In this document: positions 6,800 through 15,639 of the stretch, in pieces
Layout of the letters: every line of letters starts with the position of its first letter
Numbering within the stretch: position 1 is the stretch's first letter
Source of the DNA: Pedobacter jejuensis
GTDB lineage: Bacteria; Bacteroidota; Bacteroidia; Sphingobacteriales; Sphingobacteriaceae
Assembly: GCF_003725795.1 (NCBI RefSeq)
Contig: NZ_RBEE01000042.1
Coordinates: forward strand, 62,001-126,000
Direction: 5' to 3'
DNA: 64,000 bases
Program-made: the position numbers and the translations under genes
Notes under the pieces: model-generated
Told to the model about the DNA's origin: nothing
The model's input: the letters and a program-made list of their open reading frames with translations, nothing else
The model's database searches: none

Positions 6800-8107
6800 A
6801 TGAAATTACAAGTCAAGTTTTCATTATATAATGCCGTGACTAAAATTGCTATCATTTTAGTTTTGGGTGCTATTATATTGTTTTCGCTTGATAAAATAGC
6901 TTATAATCAATTAGATAATCGTTTAATAAAGAAAAAAGGAAAAATCATTAAAAACCTTAATGATGCTGAAATTGACAGCTTACTAAGTAATGAACAAAGC
7001 TTTACAGATTACAATATACTCAAAGAAGAGTTTATTATTTTAACAGATATTCCTGATAATGAAGTAGATTCAACAGCGAAAATCATAACCGAAAAACGTG
7101 AAATTGAAGGAGATGTCGAGTTTTATCGAATTTTAAATTACAAGTTCTTATATCATACAAATTGGTATAAATTAGAATTGGGCGAAAGCATGACGGCTTT
7201 ACAGTCTATAAAAAACTCAATCAGGTTTTATATGCTGGTAGTATTAGTAGGTTCGTTGGTAATTACACTTCTTACCGATTTTGCCTTTACAAACTTTCTA
7301 CTCAAACCCTTTTATTTAATCATTGATAAAAAAATCAATAAAGTTGACGACCCAACTCATTTTAACTATCAAAACATACATACAACAACAGATGATTTTA
7401 AAATTTTAGATAATAGCATTAATTCTTTGATGCGAAAAATCAATAATCTCTTTGCTCTGGAAAAGCAATTTATCGCAAATGTTTCTCATGAGTTGCTTAC
7501 TCCTATTTCAATATTGAGTACACGCCTTGAAAATATGATGAATACGCCAGGTATTCCGGTAGGGCATGAAAACAAAATCTTCGCTTCTTTAAAAACGCTT
7601 AATCGTTTAAAAGTCATTATTAATAGTTTGCTGCTAATTTCAAAAGTTGAGAACAACCAATATTTAAAAACAGAGCAAATAAATATCAAACAGGAACTTG
7701 ATGATATTTATGAAGACCTGGAAGATAGAATTCTAGATAAAAACTTACATTATCAAATCAACTTAAAAAACGATTTTTATTTAACAGGCAATAAAGCACT
7801 CATACACACACTGTTGGTTAACATCTTAAATAATGCTATTAAATACAATTCAGTTGGCGGTACGATAAGTGTTGGTGGTGAAATAAAACATCAGCAATAC
7901 TATCTTACAATAACAGATACGGGAAAGGGAATGAGTAAAGAACTTGTAGAAGAAGCTTTCGATAGATTTAAAAGAGGTAATACCGAAGAAAACGGTTTTG
8001 GATTGGGTTTAGCAATTGTACAAAGCATCGCAAAATTCCATAAAATTGAGATAGAAATACATTCTATTGAGCAGAAAGGAACCAGTGTTACCCTAATATT
8101 TTTATAA
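6800..8107 (+). CDS. Two-component sensor histidine kinase
   Basis: A membrane-bound kinase of 435 residues. A first TM helix lies near residues 12-32, then a periplasmic sensor region of about 110 residues, then a second TM helix near 140-165 (MLVVLVGSLVITLLTDFAF). The HisKA dimerisation helix contains FIANVSHELLTPISIL with phospho-histidine H230. The HATPase domain shows the N-box ILNNAIKYN, G1 DTGKGMSKE and G2 FGLGLAIVQSIAKFHK. The H-box reads HELLTP where HELRTP is usual. It forms a pair with the upstream response regulator. No dedicated sensor domain is recognisable. Confidence 0.9.
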   Translation: MKLQVKFSLYNAVTKIAIILVLGAIILFSLDKIAYNQLDNRLIKKKGKIIKNLNDAEIDSLLSNEQSFTDYNILKEEFIILTDIPDNEVDSTAKIITEKREIEGDVEFYRILNYKFLYHTNWYKLELGESMTALQSIKNSIRFYMLVVLVGSLVITLLTDFAFTNFLLKPFYLIIDKKINKVDDPTHFNYQNIHTTTDDFKILDNSINSLMRKINNLFALEKQFIANVSHELLTPISILSTRLENMMNTPGIPVGHENKIFASLKTLNRLKVIINSLLLISKVENNQYLKTEQINIKQELDDIYEDLEDRILDKNLHYQINLKNDFYLTGNKALIHTLLVNILNNAIKYNSVGGTISVGGEIKHQQYYLTITDTGKGMSKELVEEAFDRFKRGNTEENGFGLGLAIVQSIAKFHKIEIEIHSIEQKGTSVTLIFL

Positions 8108-8222
8108 ATACATTACCTTATTTTTATAATCATAAATAATACTTTAAATTGTTCAAAACAGTTGAAGAATCACTAATTTTATTCCAACTACATTACAATA
8201 ATCAGAATTAATCCCTATTATA

Positions 8223-8696
8223 ATGAATAAATTATTATCAATTTTTGCAATAGTTATCAGTGTTTTAATTGCGTCTTGCCAAAGTGATAGCAAGAAAAAT
8301 ACAACAGTTGATTCCTCTATCATGAGCAATCAGCAAGCACCTTATAAAAGCCCTGATGAATGCTTTATTTATACTAACAACAGAGATACCGCAACACTTT
8401 TGATGTATGGTTCTGCCGACAAAATTTTAGGAGAATTGAGATACAATTTCTATGAAAAAGATAAAAATAGTGGTGTTATTTATGGGTTTTTAAAAGGAGA
8501 TACAATTACTGTTGATTATAAATTTCAATCTGAAGGTGTTTATTCTCACCGTGAAATTGTTTGGGTAAGACAAGGAGATAAGCTTTTGGAAGGTAATGGG
8601 GAAGTTTATCAGGATAACGGAAATGTTAAATTCAAAAACAAAAGAAAATTGACATTTGGAAATGGCGTTGTTTTTACAAAGATAAAATGTAAGTAA
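8223..8696 (+). CDS. Hypothetical lipoprotein
   Basis: A 157-residue protein with a lipoprotein signal peptide; the lipobox is LIASC with the acylated cysteine at about residue 19. The mature part starts with a serine/lysine linker, then a compact beta-rich domain containing DECFIYTNNRDTATLLMY and LRYNFYEKDKNSGVIYG. I do not recognise the family, though small envelope lipoproteins of this size are frequent in Pedobacter. It stands alone, 115 bases after the kinase gene, and no terminator hairpin is visible on either side. Confidence 0.7.
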   Translation: MNKLLSIFAIVISVLIASCQSDSKKNTTVDSSIMSNQQAPYKSPDECFIYTNNRDTATLLMYGSADKILGELRYNFYEKDKNSGVIYGFLKGDTITVDYKFQSEGVYSHREIVWVRQGDKLLEGNGEVYQDNGNVKFKNKRKLTFGNGVVFTKIKCK

Positions 8697-8867
8697 AACA
8701 AGGCTCGATAGGCTTTATGCAACAAAAATTCTTAAAATATAAATGAATTCGGTTCTGAGTTTCTGCGATTCTGTGGCAACAAAACCTCAGTGGAATTATA
8801 ACTTAAGAGTAGCGAAAGAAATATTTGTCACGTCGTAATTCTATTTTAAAATAGGTAGTGGCTCAAT

Positions 8868-9293
8868 TCATTTAATTGCTTCTTGAGCAATATGAGTCCA
8901 TTCTTTGTTCAGCCTGAACACATAATCAGAATATTTTTTGATTTCGTCTGGCTTTAACTTTTCCGACCAAATGGTTGCACCTTTTACCCAGTGCAAATAT
9001 TTTGCGCTTAAAGATTTTAATGCAGCGGTATCCTTAGTTTTTAATACTTCAAGATATTTGTTTTTTAAATCAATGTATTCTGATAAACCTTGATTTACTT
9101 CATCGCTCGAAAAACTTGGCGCATCTGTAAGTGGTATAATTTTGATTATTGGGTTAAGCAATTTGGCAGAAGTATCATTTTCTGAGAATTGTGATTTTGA
9201 AACCTTTGCCTTCGAATTTGTTTCCCTATTGCAATTAAATAATGTTGTAGCACAGAATCCTATCGCAGCAATAGATATCATTATACTTTTCAT
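8868..9293 (-). CDS. Hypothetical exported/lipoprotein, helical
   Basis: A minus-strand gene of 141 residues. The N-terminus MKSIMISIAAIGFCATTLFNC is a signal sequence with a possible but non-ideal lipobox (LFNC). The mature protein is mostly helical and charged, with YIDLKNKYLEVLKTKDTAAL and HWVKGATIWSEKLKPDEIKK. Family not recognised. It lies 147 bases downstream of the RluA gene on the same strand, with a GC hairpin (9407-9429) between them. A 14-bp palindrome CTATTTTAAAATAG (8841-8854) lies just past its stop. Confidence 0.65.
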   Translation of the reverse strand: MKSIMISIAAIGFCATTLFNCNRETNSKAKVSKSQFSENDTSAKLLNPIIKIIPLTDAPSFSSDEVNQGLSEYIDLKNKYLEVLKTKDTAALKSLSAKYLHWVKGATIWSEKLKPDEIKKYSDYVFRLNKEWTHIAQEAIK

Positions 9294-9406
9294 AACACAT
9301 TTGATAAGTTTATAACATATATTTAAAACTGTACCAAAAGAAAAATTAGCGCAAATAGCAATTATTCAGCATAGGAAGGTTATAAATGAGCAAAGATTTT
9401 CCCAAA

Positions 9407-9429
9407 TTGGGGTTATTGTAAATCCCCAA
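9407..9429 (-). terminator. Hairpin downstream of the RluA gene
   Basis: TTGGGG (9407-9412) pairs with CCCCAA (9424-9429) around 11 bases, 12 bases past the minus-strand stop codon. It lacks a long T-run on the minus strand, so termination strength is uncertain. Confidence 0.4.
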
Positions 9430-9440
9430 AAATTAACTTT

Positions 9441-10127
9441 TTATAAGTTTTCAAATCGTTCCCAAAAACCATCTACAGGTAGTTTGGCAAAGATATTTAC
9501 AGGTTCTTTTTTAACTGGATGTAAAAACTGTAATCTTCGGGCGTGCAAGCAAATGCTTCCCTTTCTACTTCCTCTTGGGTAACCGTATTTGTTATCACCT
9601 ACAATCGGGCAGCCCATAGAAGATAATTGCACTCGGATTTGATGCGAACGCCCTGTAAGTGGATTTACTTCTATTAAGTAATATTCGCCAACTTGTGCAA
9701 CTAAACGGTAACTTAACTCTGCCCTTTGACTACCGGCAACTTCTGTTTTATAATAAGTTACAACGTTTTTTTGAGGATTTTTTACCAACCAATGCACCAA
9801 TGTATCGGCTTCTACTGCAGGCCTATTTTTTACAACCGCCCAATATGTTTTCTTAACCTCACGATTTTTAAAAACCGCATTCATGCGTTCTAATGCTTTG
9901 CTGGTTTTAGCGAAAAGTATAACTCCGCTAACTGGTCTATCTAACCGATGCACTACACCCAAAAAAGCACCATTTGGCTTATCATATTTTTTTGCAATAT
10001 ACTTTTTTACCTGTTCATCCAGTGGCTCATCACCAGTTTCATCTACCTGCACAATATCACCTGCCCTTTTGTTTATGGCTATCAGATGGTTATCTTCAAA
10101 TAATATGTCTTTATCAGTAATTGGCAA
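9441..10127 (-). CDS. RluA-family pseudouridine synthase
   Basis: Converts specific uridines to pseudouridine in rRNA or tRNA. The catalytic aspartate is D63 in GVVHRLDRPVSGVILFAK, the family motif HRLDxxTSG with P/V replacing the usual T. The C-terminal NPLTGRSHQIRVQLSSMGCP and GDNKYG are standard RluA-family segments. At 228 residues it is a short form without the N-terminal S4 domain. The exact RNA target cannot be told from sequence. It reads toward panB's array, from which it is separated by a heptamer repeat gap of 188 bases. Confidence 0.9.
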   Translation of the reverse strand: MPITDKDILFEDNHLIAINKRAGDIVQVDETGDEPLDEQVKKYIAKKYDKPNGAFLGVVHRLDRPVSGVILFAKTSKALERMNAVFKNREVKKTYWAVVKNRPAVEADTLVHWLVKNPQKNVVTYYKTEVAGSQRAELSYRLVAQVGEYYLIEVNPLTGRSHQIRVQLSSMGCPIVGDNKYGYPRGSRKGSICLHARRLQFLHPVKKEPVNIFAKLPVDGFWERFENL

Positions 10128-10139
10128 GGGAATTTTGGG

Positions 10140-10305
10140 TTATGGTTTATGAGTTATAAATTACAAGTTGTAGGTTACAGATTACGAGATATCATTATAA
10201 AAGGTTGTTAATAATATACTATATGCAGAAGTTGATATTTAATTTTTATTTGTGATTTCTGGCGCTTTAACTCGTAACTGGCAACCCGAAACCGACAACC
10301 TAATT
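10140..10305 (-). repeat. Heptamer array with two complementary arms between panB and the RluA gene
   Basis: Plus-strand bases 10140-10188 are seven consecutive 7-mers of the form TTRYRRN, such as TTATGAG, TTACAAG and TTACGAG. Bases 10271-10305 are five consecutive 7-mers such as CTCGTAA and CCGACAA. The far arm is the degenerate reverse complement of the near arm; TTACGAG and CTCGTAA are an exact pair. Most differences among the first-arm words are transitions. The loop between the arms is unrelated sequence. Confidence 0.7.
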
Positions 10306-10315
10306 ACTCACAACA

Positions 10316-11131
10316 CTAATACTGTTCCTTATCATTTGGAAAATCATTTGCCTTAACATCCCTGATGTAAGATTGTGCAGCTCCAAGAATTTCGTCGTAC
10401 AAATTAATATATTGACGTAAAAAGCGGGGTTTAAAACCCTTTGTTAAACCAATCATATCGTTAACAACCAAAACCTGCCCATCGCAATCTGGTCCGGCGC
10501 CAATACCAATTGTTGGTATTTGAATACTTTCTGAGACTTCTTTACCCAAAGCAGCAGGTATTTTTTCTAAAACGATTCCAAAGCAACCAGCATTTTGCAA
10601 TGCTAATGCATCAGATTTTAATTTATTTGCTTCTTCTTCTTCTTTTGCACGAACAGTATAAGTACCAAATTTATAAATAGATTGAGGTGTTAAACCTAAA
10701 TGTCCCATCACCGGAATGCCTGCAGTGATAATGCGATGCACTGATTCGATAATTTCCTCTCCACCTTCTAACTTTACGCCATGAGCACCAGATTCTTTCA
10801 TGATTCGAATGGCAGAATTTAGTGCTTCTTTTGAATTTCCCTGATAAGAACCAAACGGTAAATCGACCACTACAAAAGCCCTTTTTACAGCTCTTATTAC
10901 TGATGAGGCATGGTAAATCATTTGATCTAGCGTGATGGGCAAAGTTGTTTCATGTCCCGCCATAACATTCGAAGCAGAATCACCAACCAGTAAAACGTCT
11001 AACCCGGCATCATCCAAAATGGTTGCCATCGAATAATCGTAAGCTGTTAACATAGATATTTTTTCTCCACGCTGCTTCATTTCTTGCAGAATGTGAGTGG
11101 TTATCCGTTTAATTTCTTTGTGTACCGACAT
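10316..11131 (-). CDS. panB: 3-methyl-2-oxobutanoate hydroxymethyltransferase (ketopantoate synthesis)
   Basis: First step of pantothenate and coenzyme A synthesis: transfers a hydroxymethyl group from methylene-tetrahydrofolate to alpha-ketoisovalerate. The 271-residue length is normal. Visible motifs are [20 protein letters not shown] and [19 protein letters not shown] with the Mg-binding aspartates. [24 protein letters not shown] and [17 protein letters not shown] are further family segments. The ATG at 11131 lies 19 bases after an exact -7 box. No other pan gene is adjacent. Confidence 0.95.
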   Translation of the reverse strand: MSVHKEIKRITTHILQEMKQRGEKISMLTAYDYSMATILDDAGLDVLLVGDSASNVMAGHETTLPITLDQMIYHASSVIRAVKRAFVVVDLPFGSYQGNSKEALNSAIRIMKESGAHGVKLEGGEEIIESVHRIITAGIPVMGHLGLTPQSIYKFGTYTVRAKEEEEANKLKSDALALQNAGCFGIVLEKIPAALGKEVSESIQIPTIGIGAGPDCDGQVLVVNDMIGLTKGFKPRFLRQYINLYDEILGAAQSYIRDVKANDFPNDKEQY

Positions 11132-11150
11132 GGTTTTGGTTTTGATGCTC

Positions 11151-11158
11151 CAAAAGTA
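11151..11158 (-). promoter_or_regulatory. Putative -7 box (TACTTTTG) of panB
   Basis: Read on the minus strand, TACTTTTG matches TAnnTTTG exactly and lies 19 bases before the panB ATG. Confidence 0.45.
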
Positions 11159-11496
11159 TTGTTTTTTATTTAAAAATTAAGCCGAAAGGATATCGCTCAA
11201 AAATCTAAGAGAAAAGAAAGATTTAAAATTAAGTAAATGATTACGAATTGATTTAAAGTGCAAATTTCAACGCATCATTTTTAATGTATCGTTATAGATA
11301 ATGATCTTAGACATTTAAATTCCTTCAATACCAATTTCAAATTTTTCTTTACATTTCCAATCATAAATCCTATCTTCGTACCCCGAAATGGAAGGGATTT
11401 ATTCATCTTTTTTTGCAGTCAGCAAAAACGGCATTATTGCCGAAAACCATCCATTTTTCAACTCTTTTTTAAATCAAAATCCATATTGTAATTACC
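11159..11496. other. Divergent intergenic region between panB and carA
   Basis: About 340 AT-rich bases without a credible gene. Toward carA, TATCTTCG at roughly 11371-11378 is one mismatch from the -7 consensus and could be its promoter, giving a leader of about 115 bases. I see no recognisable riboswitch or peptide leader in it. Confidence 0.4.
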
Positions 11497-12609
11497 ATGA
11501 CTAACTACACCAAGTTACCTGCGATTTTATTACTGGCCGACGGCACAGTTTTTTACGGTAAAGCTGCCGGAAAAATTGGCACCACAACCGGCGAAATTTG
11601 TTTTAATACGGGGATGACAGGTTACCAGGAAATTTTTACAGACCCAAGTTATTTCGGACAAATAATGGTTACCACCAATTCTCACATCGGTAATTATGGT
11701 ATTAAAAACGACGAAATAGAATCTGATTCGATAAAAATTGCTGGTTTGGTTTGCAAAAACTATAATATTGTTTATAGCCGTAAACAAGCTTCAGAATCTA
11801 TCCAGGATTACTTTCAAAATGATAATCTGGTAGCCATTTCTGATATTGACACACGAGCTTTGGTTCGCCATATCAGAGATAAAGGCGCAATGAATGCTAT
11901 TATTTCATCAGAAATTACCGATTTAGAAGAGTTAAAGCAAAAACTAGCAGAAGTTCCATCAATGGAAGGTTTGGAACTTTCATCTAAAGTTAGTACAACA
12001 GAACCTTATTTTTATGGTAACCCTGATGCTAGTTTGAAAGTTGCTGCACTAGATTTAGGCATCAAGAAAAACATTTTACGCAGTTTCGAAAATCGTGATA
12101 TTTACGTACAAGTTTTCCCGGCAAAAACAAAATTTGCAGAGATGGAAAAATTTAACCCGGATGGTTACTTTATCTCAAACGGTCCTGGCGACCCATCTGT
12201 AATGCCTTATGCGGTTGAAACCATAAAAGAAATTTTAGCTAAAGATAAACCGCTGTTTGGCATTTGTTTAGGTCACCAACTGTTAGCAGAAGCCAATGAT
12301 ATTGGAACCATGAAAATGTTTAACGGTCACCGAGGATTAAACCATCCTGTTAAAAACATCATCAAAAACCATTGTGAAGTTACTTCTCAAAATCACGGTT
12401 TTGGTGTAATTCCTGATGAGGTTAGAAGTTCTGATAAAGTAGAAATCACACATGTAAATTTAAATGATAAATCTATTGAAGGGATTCGTGTAAAAGGCAA
12501 AAAGGCATTTTCGGTACAGTATCACCCAGAATCTTCTCCTGGTCCGCATGATTCTCGTTACTTATTCGATGATTTTGTTGATGTTATGAAAGGCGAATTG
12601 GTTTGGTAG
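11497..12609 (+). CDS. carA: Carbamoyl-phosphate synthase small subunit (glutamine amidotransferase)
   Basis: Hydrolyses glutamine and channels ammonia to CarB for carbamoyl phosphate, used in pyrimidine and arginine synthesis. The protein has 370 residues. The N-terminal domain contains CFNTGMTGYQEIFTDPSY. The class I amidotransferase domain has the nucleophile C257 in LFGICLGHQLLAEA, SNGPGDPSV upstream, and the His/Glu pair in FSVQYHPESSPGPHDS. carB is not next to it: a strong terminator follows after 66 bases and then an ABC transporter, so carA is monocistronic here. Confidence 0.96.
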   Translation: MTNYTKLPAILLLADGTVFYGKAAGKIGTTTGEICFNTGMTGYQEIFTDPSYFGQIMVTTNSHIGNYGIKNDEIESDSIKIAGLVCKNYNIVYSRKQASESIQDYFQNDNLVAISDIDTRALVRHIRDKGAMNAIISSEITDLEELKQKLAEVPSMEGLELSSKVSTTEPYFYGNPDASLKVAALDLGIKKNILRSFENRDIYVQVFPAKTKFAEMEKFNPDGYFISNGPGDPSVMPYAVETIKEILAKDKPLFGICLGHQLLAEANDIGTMKMFNGHRGLNHPVKNIIKNHCEVTSQNHGFGVIPDEVRSSDKVEITHVNLNDKSIEGIRVKGKKAFSVQYHPESSPGPHDSRYLFDDFVDVMKGELVW

Positions 12610-12675
12610 ATTTTTGGCTTACAAGTTTTGAGCTCGGAGATTAAAAATTAAACTTATTCATTACACCAAATAAAA

Positions 12676-12710
12676 TTAAAAATGCGAATCTAAACGATTC
12701 GCATTTTTAA
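12676..12710 (+). terminator. Intrinsic terminator after carA
   Basis: A 15-bp perfect stem, 12676-12690 with 12696-12710, has a 5-nt loop TAAAC and A/T-rich flanks. The GC core is GCGAATC/GATTCGC. Confidence 0.92.
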
Positions 12711-12811
12711 TTATGTAGCATTTCGTAATCTAAAACTTGCTCTTTCTAATTATTTTTCGGTTTTTAAAAAAATTTATATTCATTTCATTTAAAGCTTCTT
12801 ACATTCGTATC

Positions 12812-13576
12812 ATGGAAACAAAAAAAGCCATTATTAGCGTCAAAAATTTGGTAAAAAAGTACGATGATTTTGTAGCAGTACAAGATTTAAGTTTTGATGT
12901 TTATGAAAATGAGATCTTTGGCTTACTTGGCCCAAATGGTGCAGGTAAAACAACAACTTTAGAAATCATTGAAACCCTTAGAGCAAAAACCTCAGGTGAG
13001 ATTATTGTGGATGGTTTTTCGGTTGATAAGCATGCTCATGAAATTAAGCAGATCATCGGTGTTCAGTTGCAAGCAGCCGGCTACTATCCGAATTTAAATC
13101 TAATAGAACTTATTGAACTTTTTGCAGGATTGTATGGCGCTAATATAAAGCCAATGGAAATGCTCGAAAAAGTTAATCTTCAAGATAAAGCTAAGGCGAA
13201 ATACAAAGCACTTTCCGGCGGACAAAAACAACGTTTCTCAATAGCAACAACATTAATTAATCAACCCAAAATTATATTTCTTGATGAACCAACTACCGGT
13301 TTAGACCCACAAGCAAGACGCAATTTATGGGATTTAATTACTGAAATTAGGAGTAATGGTACAACGGTAGTTATTACAACGCATTATATGGATGAAGCTG
13401 AGCAGCTTTGCGATAGAGTTGCTTTTGTAGAACGCGGACAAATTATCGCTTTAGATACTCCTGATAACCTAATAGATAAATTGGTTAGCTCTGGTTTCGA
13501 GCGTAAAAAAGAAGTTAAAAAGGCCAATTTGGAAGATGTTTTTATAAACCTTACAGGCAAAGAGTGGCGAGAGTAG
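12812..13576 (+). CDS. ABC transporter ATP-binding protein (ABC-2/DRA-type exporter)
   Basis: The frame opens at a TTG (12737), but those 25 hydrophobic residues are not part of the family; the ATG at 12812 gives METKKAIISVKNLVKKYDDF and 254 residues. Walker A is GPNGAGKTTTLEII, the signature LSGGQKQRFSIA, Walker B IIFLDEPTTGLDPQ, and the switch histidine lies in VVITTHYMDEAEQL. The matching permease begins 99 bases downstream. A TetR-family gene lies convergent beyond it. This class usually exports lipids, drugs or antibiotics; the substrate here is unknown. Confidence 0.92.
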   Translation: METKKAIISVKNLVKKYDDFVAVQDLSFDVYENEIFGLLGPNGAGKTTTLEIIETLRAKTSGEIIVDGFSVDKHAHEIKQIIGVQLQAAGYYPNLNLIELIELFAGLYGANIKPMEMLEKVNLQDKAKAKYKALSGGQKQRFSIATTLINQPKIIFLDEPTTGLDPQARRNLWDLITEIRSNGTTVVITTHYMDEAEQLCDRVAFVERGQIIALDTPDNLIDKLVSSGFERKKEVKKANLEDVFINLTGKEWRE

Positions 13577-13675
13577 AATCCCTTAATTCTAAGGAGGGAA
13601 TTAAAAATTTAGTAGCAATAACGAGTAGATATTTAAGTTTTAGATAGCCGATAAATTAAACAAGATTCATATAAG

Positions 13676-14830
13676 ATGAACGATAATAATATAAACGCTC
13701 AAGCAGATCGTGAGGAATTAAATAGTGGAATGAAAACAGAAACTACAAACAGAGGTGGAGCTTACAGCAATACAAAGGCAACATTAGCACTTGCCAAAGC
13801 CAGCTTTCGTTCTATCATAAGAAGTCCTTCTGCTGTTGTTTTCACACTAGCATTTCCACTTATATTTATTTTAGTTTTCGGATTTTTAGGTGGCGGTGGC
13901 ACGCACATAGATGTAGGGATCTCACCAGGACCAGACCTCAAAAATCCGGTTGTTGGTATGCTTGAGAAAACCGGGATGATAAGACTGGTTAAAGATAAAT
14001 CGAAAGAGGATTTCGCCAAACTTCTTGAAAAAGGGAATGTAGATGCAATGATCGATGTACACAGAAAAGTTAATTCGGTTGCTTATTCTGTTAACGTGGT
14101 TTACACATCTGCCTCTATGGATAAAGGAAATATCCTAAAATCTGTTTTAAACAATCTTTTTTATGATAAAAATCTGAAACCATCAATTGCTGAAATTAAA
14201 GAAAGTACAGTTCATGGTCGCGAATATAAAACCATAGATTTTATATTACCTGGTCAGTTAGGGTTTTCTCTATTAAGCACAGGTGTGTTTGGAACTGCAT
14301 TTGTGTTTTTAAGTTTACGCCAAACTTTGGTTATAAAACGCTTTTTTGCTACACCGGTAAAACGATCGAGCATTGTAATTGGAGAAGGAATCGCCCGAAT
14401 TGGATTCGCATTAATTGGTGCACTGTTTATTATAGTTTTAGGTAACCTGTTTTTTGGTTTTACGCTAGTTCATGGAGCGATAACAGTCGTCAATATGCTT
14501 GTTTTAGCTACTTTAGGTGTAATCGTATTTATGGGTTTTGGCTTTATTATTTCAGGTATTGCGAAAAACGAAAGTATGGTACCACCAATATCAAATATTG
14601 TAACACTACCTCAGTTTTTGCTATCAGGCACATTTTTTTCGATAGAAGCATTTCCCAAATGGTTGCAACCCATCAGCAGGGCTTTACCCCTAACTTACCT
14701 AAACGATGCAATGCGTAAAGTAGCTTTTGAAGGGGTTGGATTGTGGGATGTAAAATTCCAAATTATGATATTATTTATCTGGGGCATTGGAATTTATGCT
14801 GTTGCAGTAAAGGTGTTTAAATGGGAATAA
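13676..14830 (+). CDS. ABC-2 type transporter permease
   Basis: Membrane component of 384 residues with an unusually long polar N-terminus (about 38 residues before the first segment). The first TM helix is AVVFTLAFPLIFILVFGFLGG, followed by a large extracytoplasmic loop of about 140 residues, then five TM helices in the C-terminal half. IVTLPQFLLSGTFFSIEAFPKWLQPIS is the conserved ABC-2 segment. It pairs with the ATPase 99 bases upstream. The gap contains an imperfect hairpin (AATCCCTT with AAGGAGGGAATT) that may lower or tune permease expression. Substrate unknown. Confidence 0.9.
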   Translation: MNDNNINAQADREELNSGMKTETTNRGGAYSNTKATLALAKASFRSIIRSPSAVVFTLAFPLIFILVFGFLGGGGTHIDVGISPGPDLKNPVVGMLEKTGMIRLVKDKSKEDFAKLLEKGNVDAMIDVHRKVNSVAYSVNVVYTSASMDKGNILKSVLNNLFYDKNLKPSIAEIKESTVHGREYKTIDFILPGQLGFSLLSTGVFGTAFVFLSLRQTLVIKRFFATPVKRSSIVIGEGIARIGFALIGALFIIVLGNLFFGFTLVHGAITVVNMLVLATLGVIVFMGFGFIISGIAKNESMVPPISNIVTLPQFLLSGTFFSIEAFPKWLQPISRALPLTYLNDAMRKVAFEGVGLWDVKFQIMILFIWGIGIYAVAVKVFKWE

Positions 14831-14869
14831 CTTAAAAAAACGATTAAAATAATTGAAGCTAAACTTTTA

Positions 14870-15066
14870 GAACTATAAACTTGAGTTCGATTATTAATGT
14901 TCCTTCGCATTAATAAGTAAGCTGCCTTTTTTTAGTTAACGTCACCCTGAATTCATTTCAGGGTCTTTGTTGCGGGAAAGATGCTGAAATAAATTCAGCA
15001 AGATGTGTACTACTAGCAATAACGTTGATAAACAGCTTATTAAGTTTAAGAAAAAAACTCAGGTTA
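14870..15066. repeat. About 190-bp palindromic element, copy A (MITE/REP-like)
   Basis: The ends are imperfect inverted repeats: AAACTTGAGTTCGATTATTA at the left, and on the right a sequence that reads back as a related GAGTTT...CTTAAACTTAA. Inside are CCCTGAATTCATTTCAGGG (14945-14963) and TGCTGAAATAAATTCAGCA (14982-15000), two separate palindromes. A clearly related copy with the same internal order lies at 21201-21391. No ORF is carried. It fills the gap between convergent genes and touches the tetR stop codon. Confidence 0.75.
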
Positions 15067-15639
15067 TAAGGCAGCCTTTACTAAAAATGGCAATATTTCT
15101 TTCTGAAAACTCACAAAGTTTTTACGAACATCAGAATCGCTTACCGATGTAAATGCGAACGAAAACACGATACTTTTACTCGCCTTCAATAAAAATGCTA
15201 GTCCTTCTCTCCTCGCGGGATTATTTTTAAAATTGTCCAATTGTAAATAGGCAGCTAATAATAAAGCCTCTAACTGATCAGAAAGGTGCTTCAGAAACTC
15301 TTGCGAATTTGCATTTTCCCGCACAAAATCCCAACCAATAAATTCGTTGCAAGCCGTAAAAGAAAGTCGGCTGGTTTTCATAACCAAAGCTTTCAAATGT
15401 TCTTCTTCTGAAGCATAGCTTAATTTATTATGCAATATCTCGTGTAAATTCTGGTCTAGATAATCCATTAAAATACTATCTAAAACCTGTTCTTTACTTT
15501 CGAAGTACTTATAAATTGTAGCTTTTGCGATACGAGCCTTTTTAGCAATTTCGTTTACACTTGTTTTGTGATATCCGTACTTTCTAAAAAGTTCTTTCGC
15601 TGCTTTTTTTACAGTCTCTTTAATTTTTTCGGCTTCCAT
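15064..15639 (-). CDS. TetR/AcrR-family transcriptional regulator
   Basis: A DNA-binding repressor type of 191 residues. The N-terminal helix-turn-helix is ELFRKYGYHKTSVNEIAKK followed by ARIAKATIYKYFESKEQVLD, the classic TetR recognition helix. The remaining two thirds are the helical ligand/dimer domain, with no recognisable ligand type. Its ATG overlaps the TAA of the upstream lipoprotein by one base (TAATG), indicating translational coupling within the pheS operon. The convergent ABC-2 exporter is a possible target, but that is only suggested by proximity. Confidence 0.92.
   Translation of the reverse strand: MEAEKIKETVKKAAKELFRKYGYHKTSVNEIAKKARIAKATIYKYFESKEQVLDSILMDYLDQNLHEILHNKLSYASEEEHLKALVMKTSRLSFTACNEFIGWDFVRENANSQEFLKHLSDQLEALLLAAYLQLDNFKNNPARREGLAFLLKASKSIVFSFAFTSVSDSDVRKNFVSFQKEILPFLVKAAL

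Noticed and set aside
12737-12811. N-terminal extension of the ABC ATPase from a TTG start
   Set aside because: The 25 residues are hydrophobic and unlike the family; the ATG at 12812 matches the normal N-terminus.
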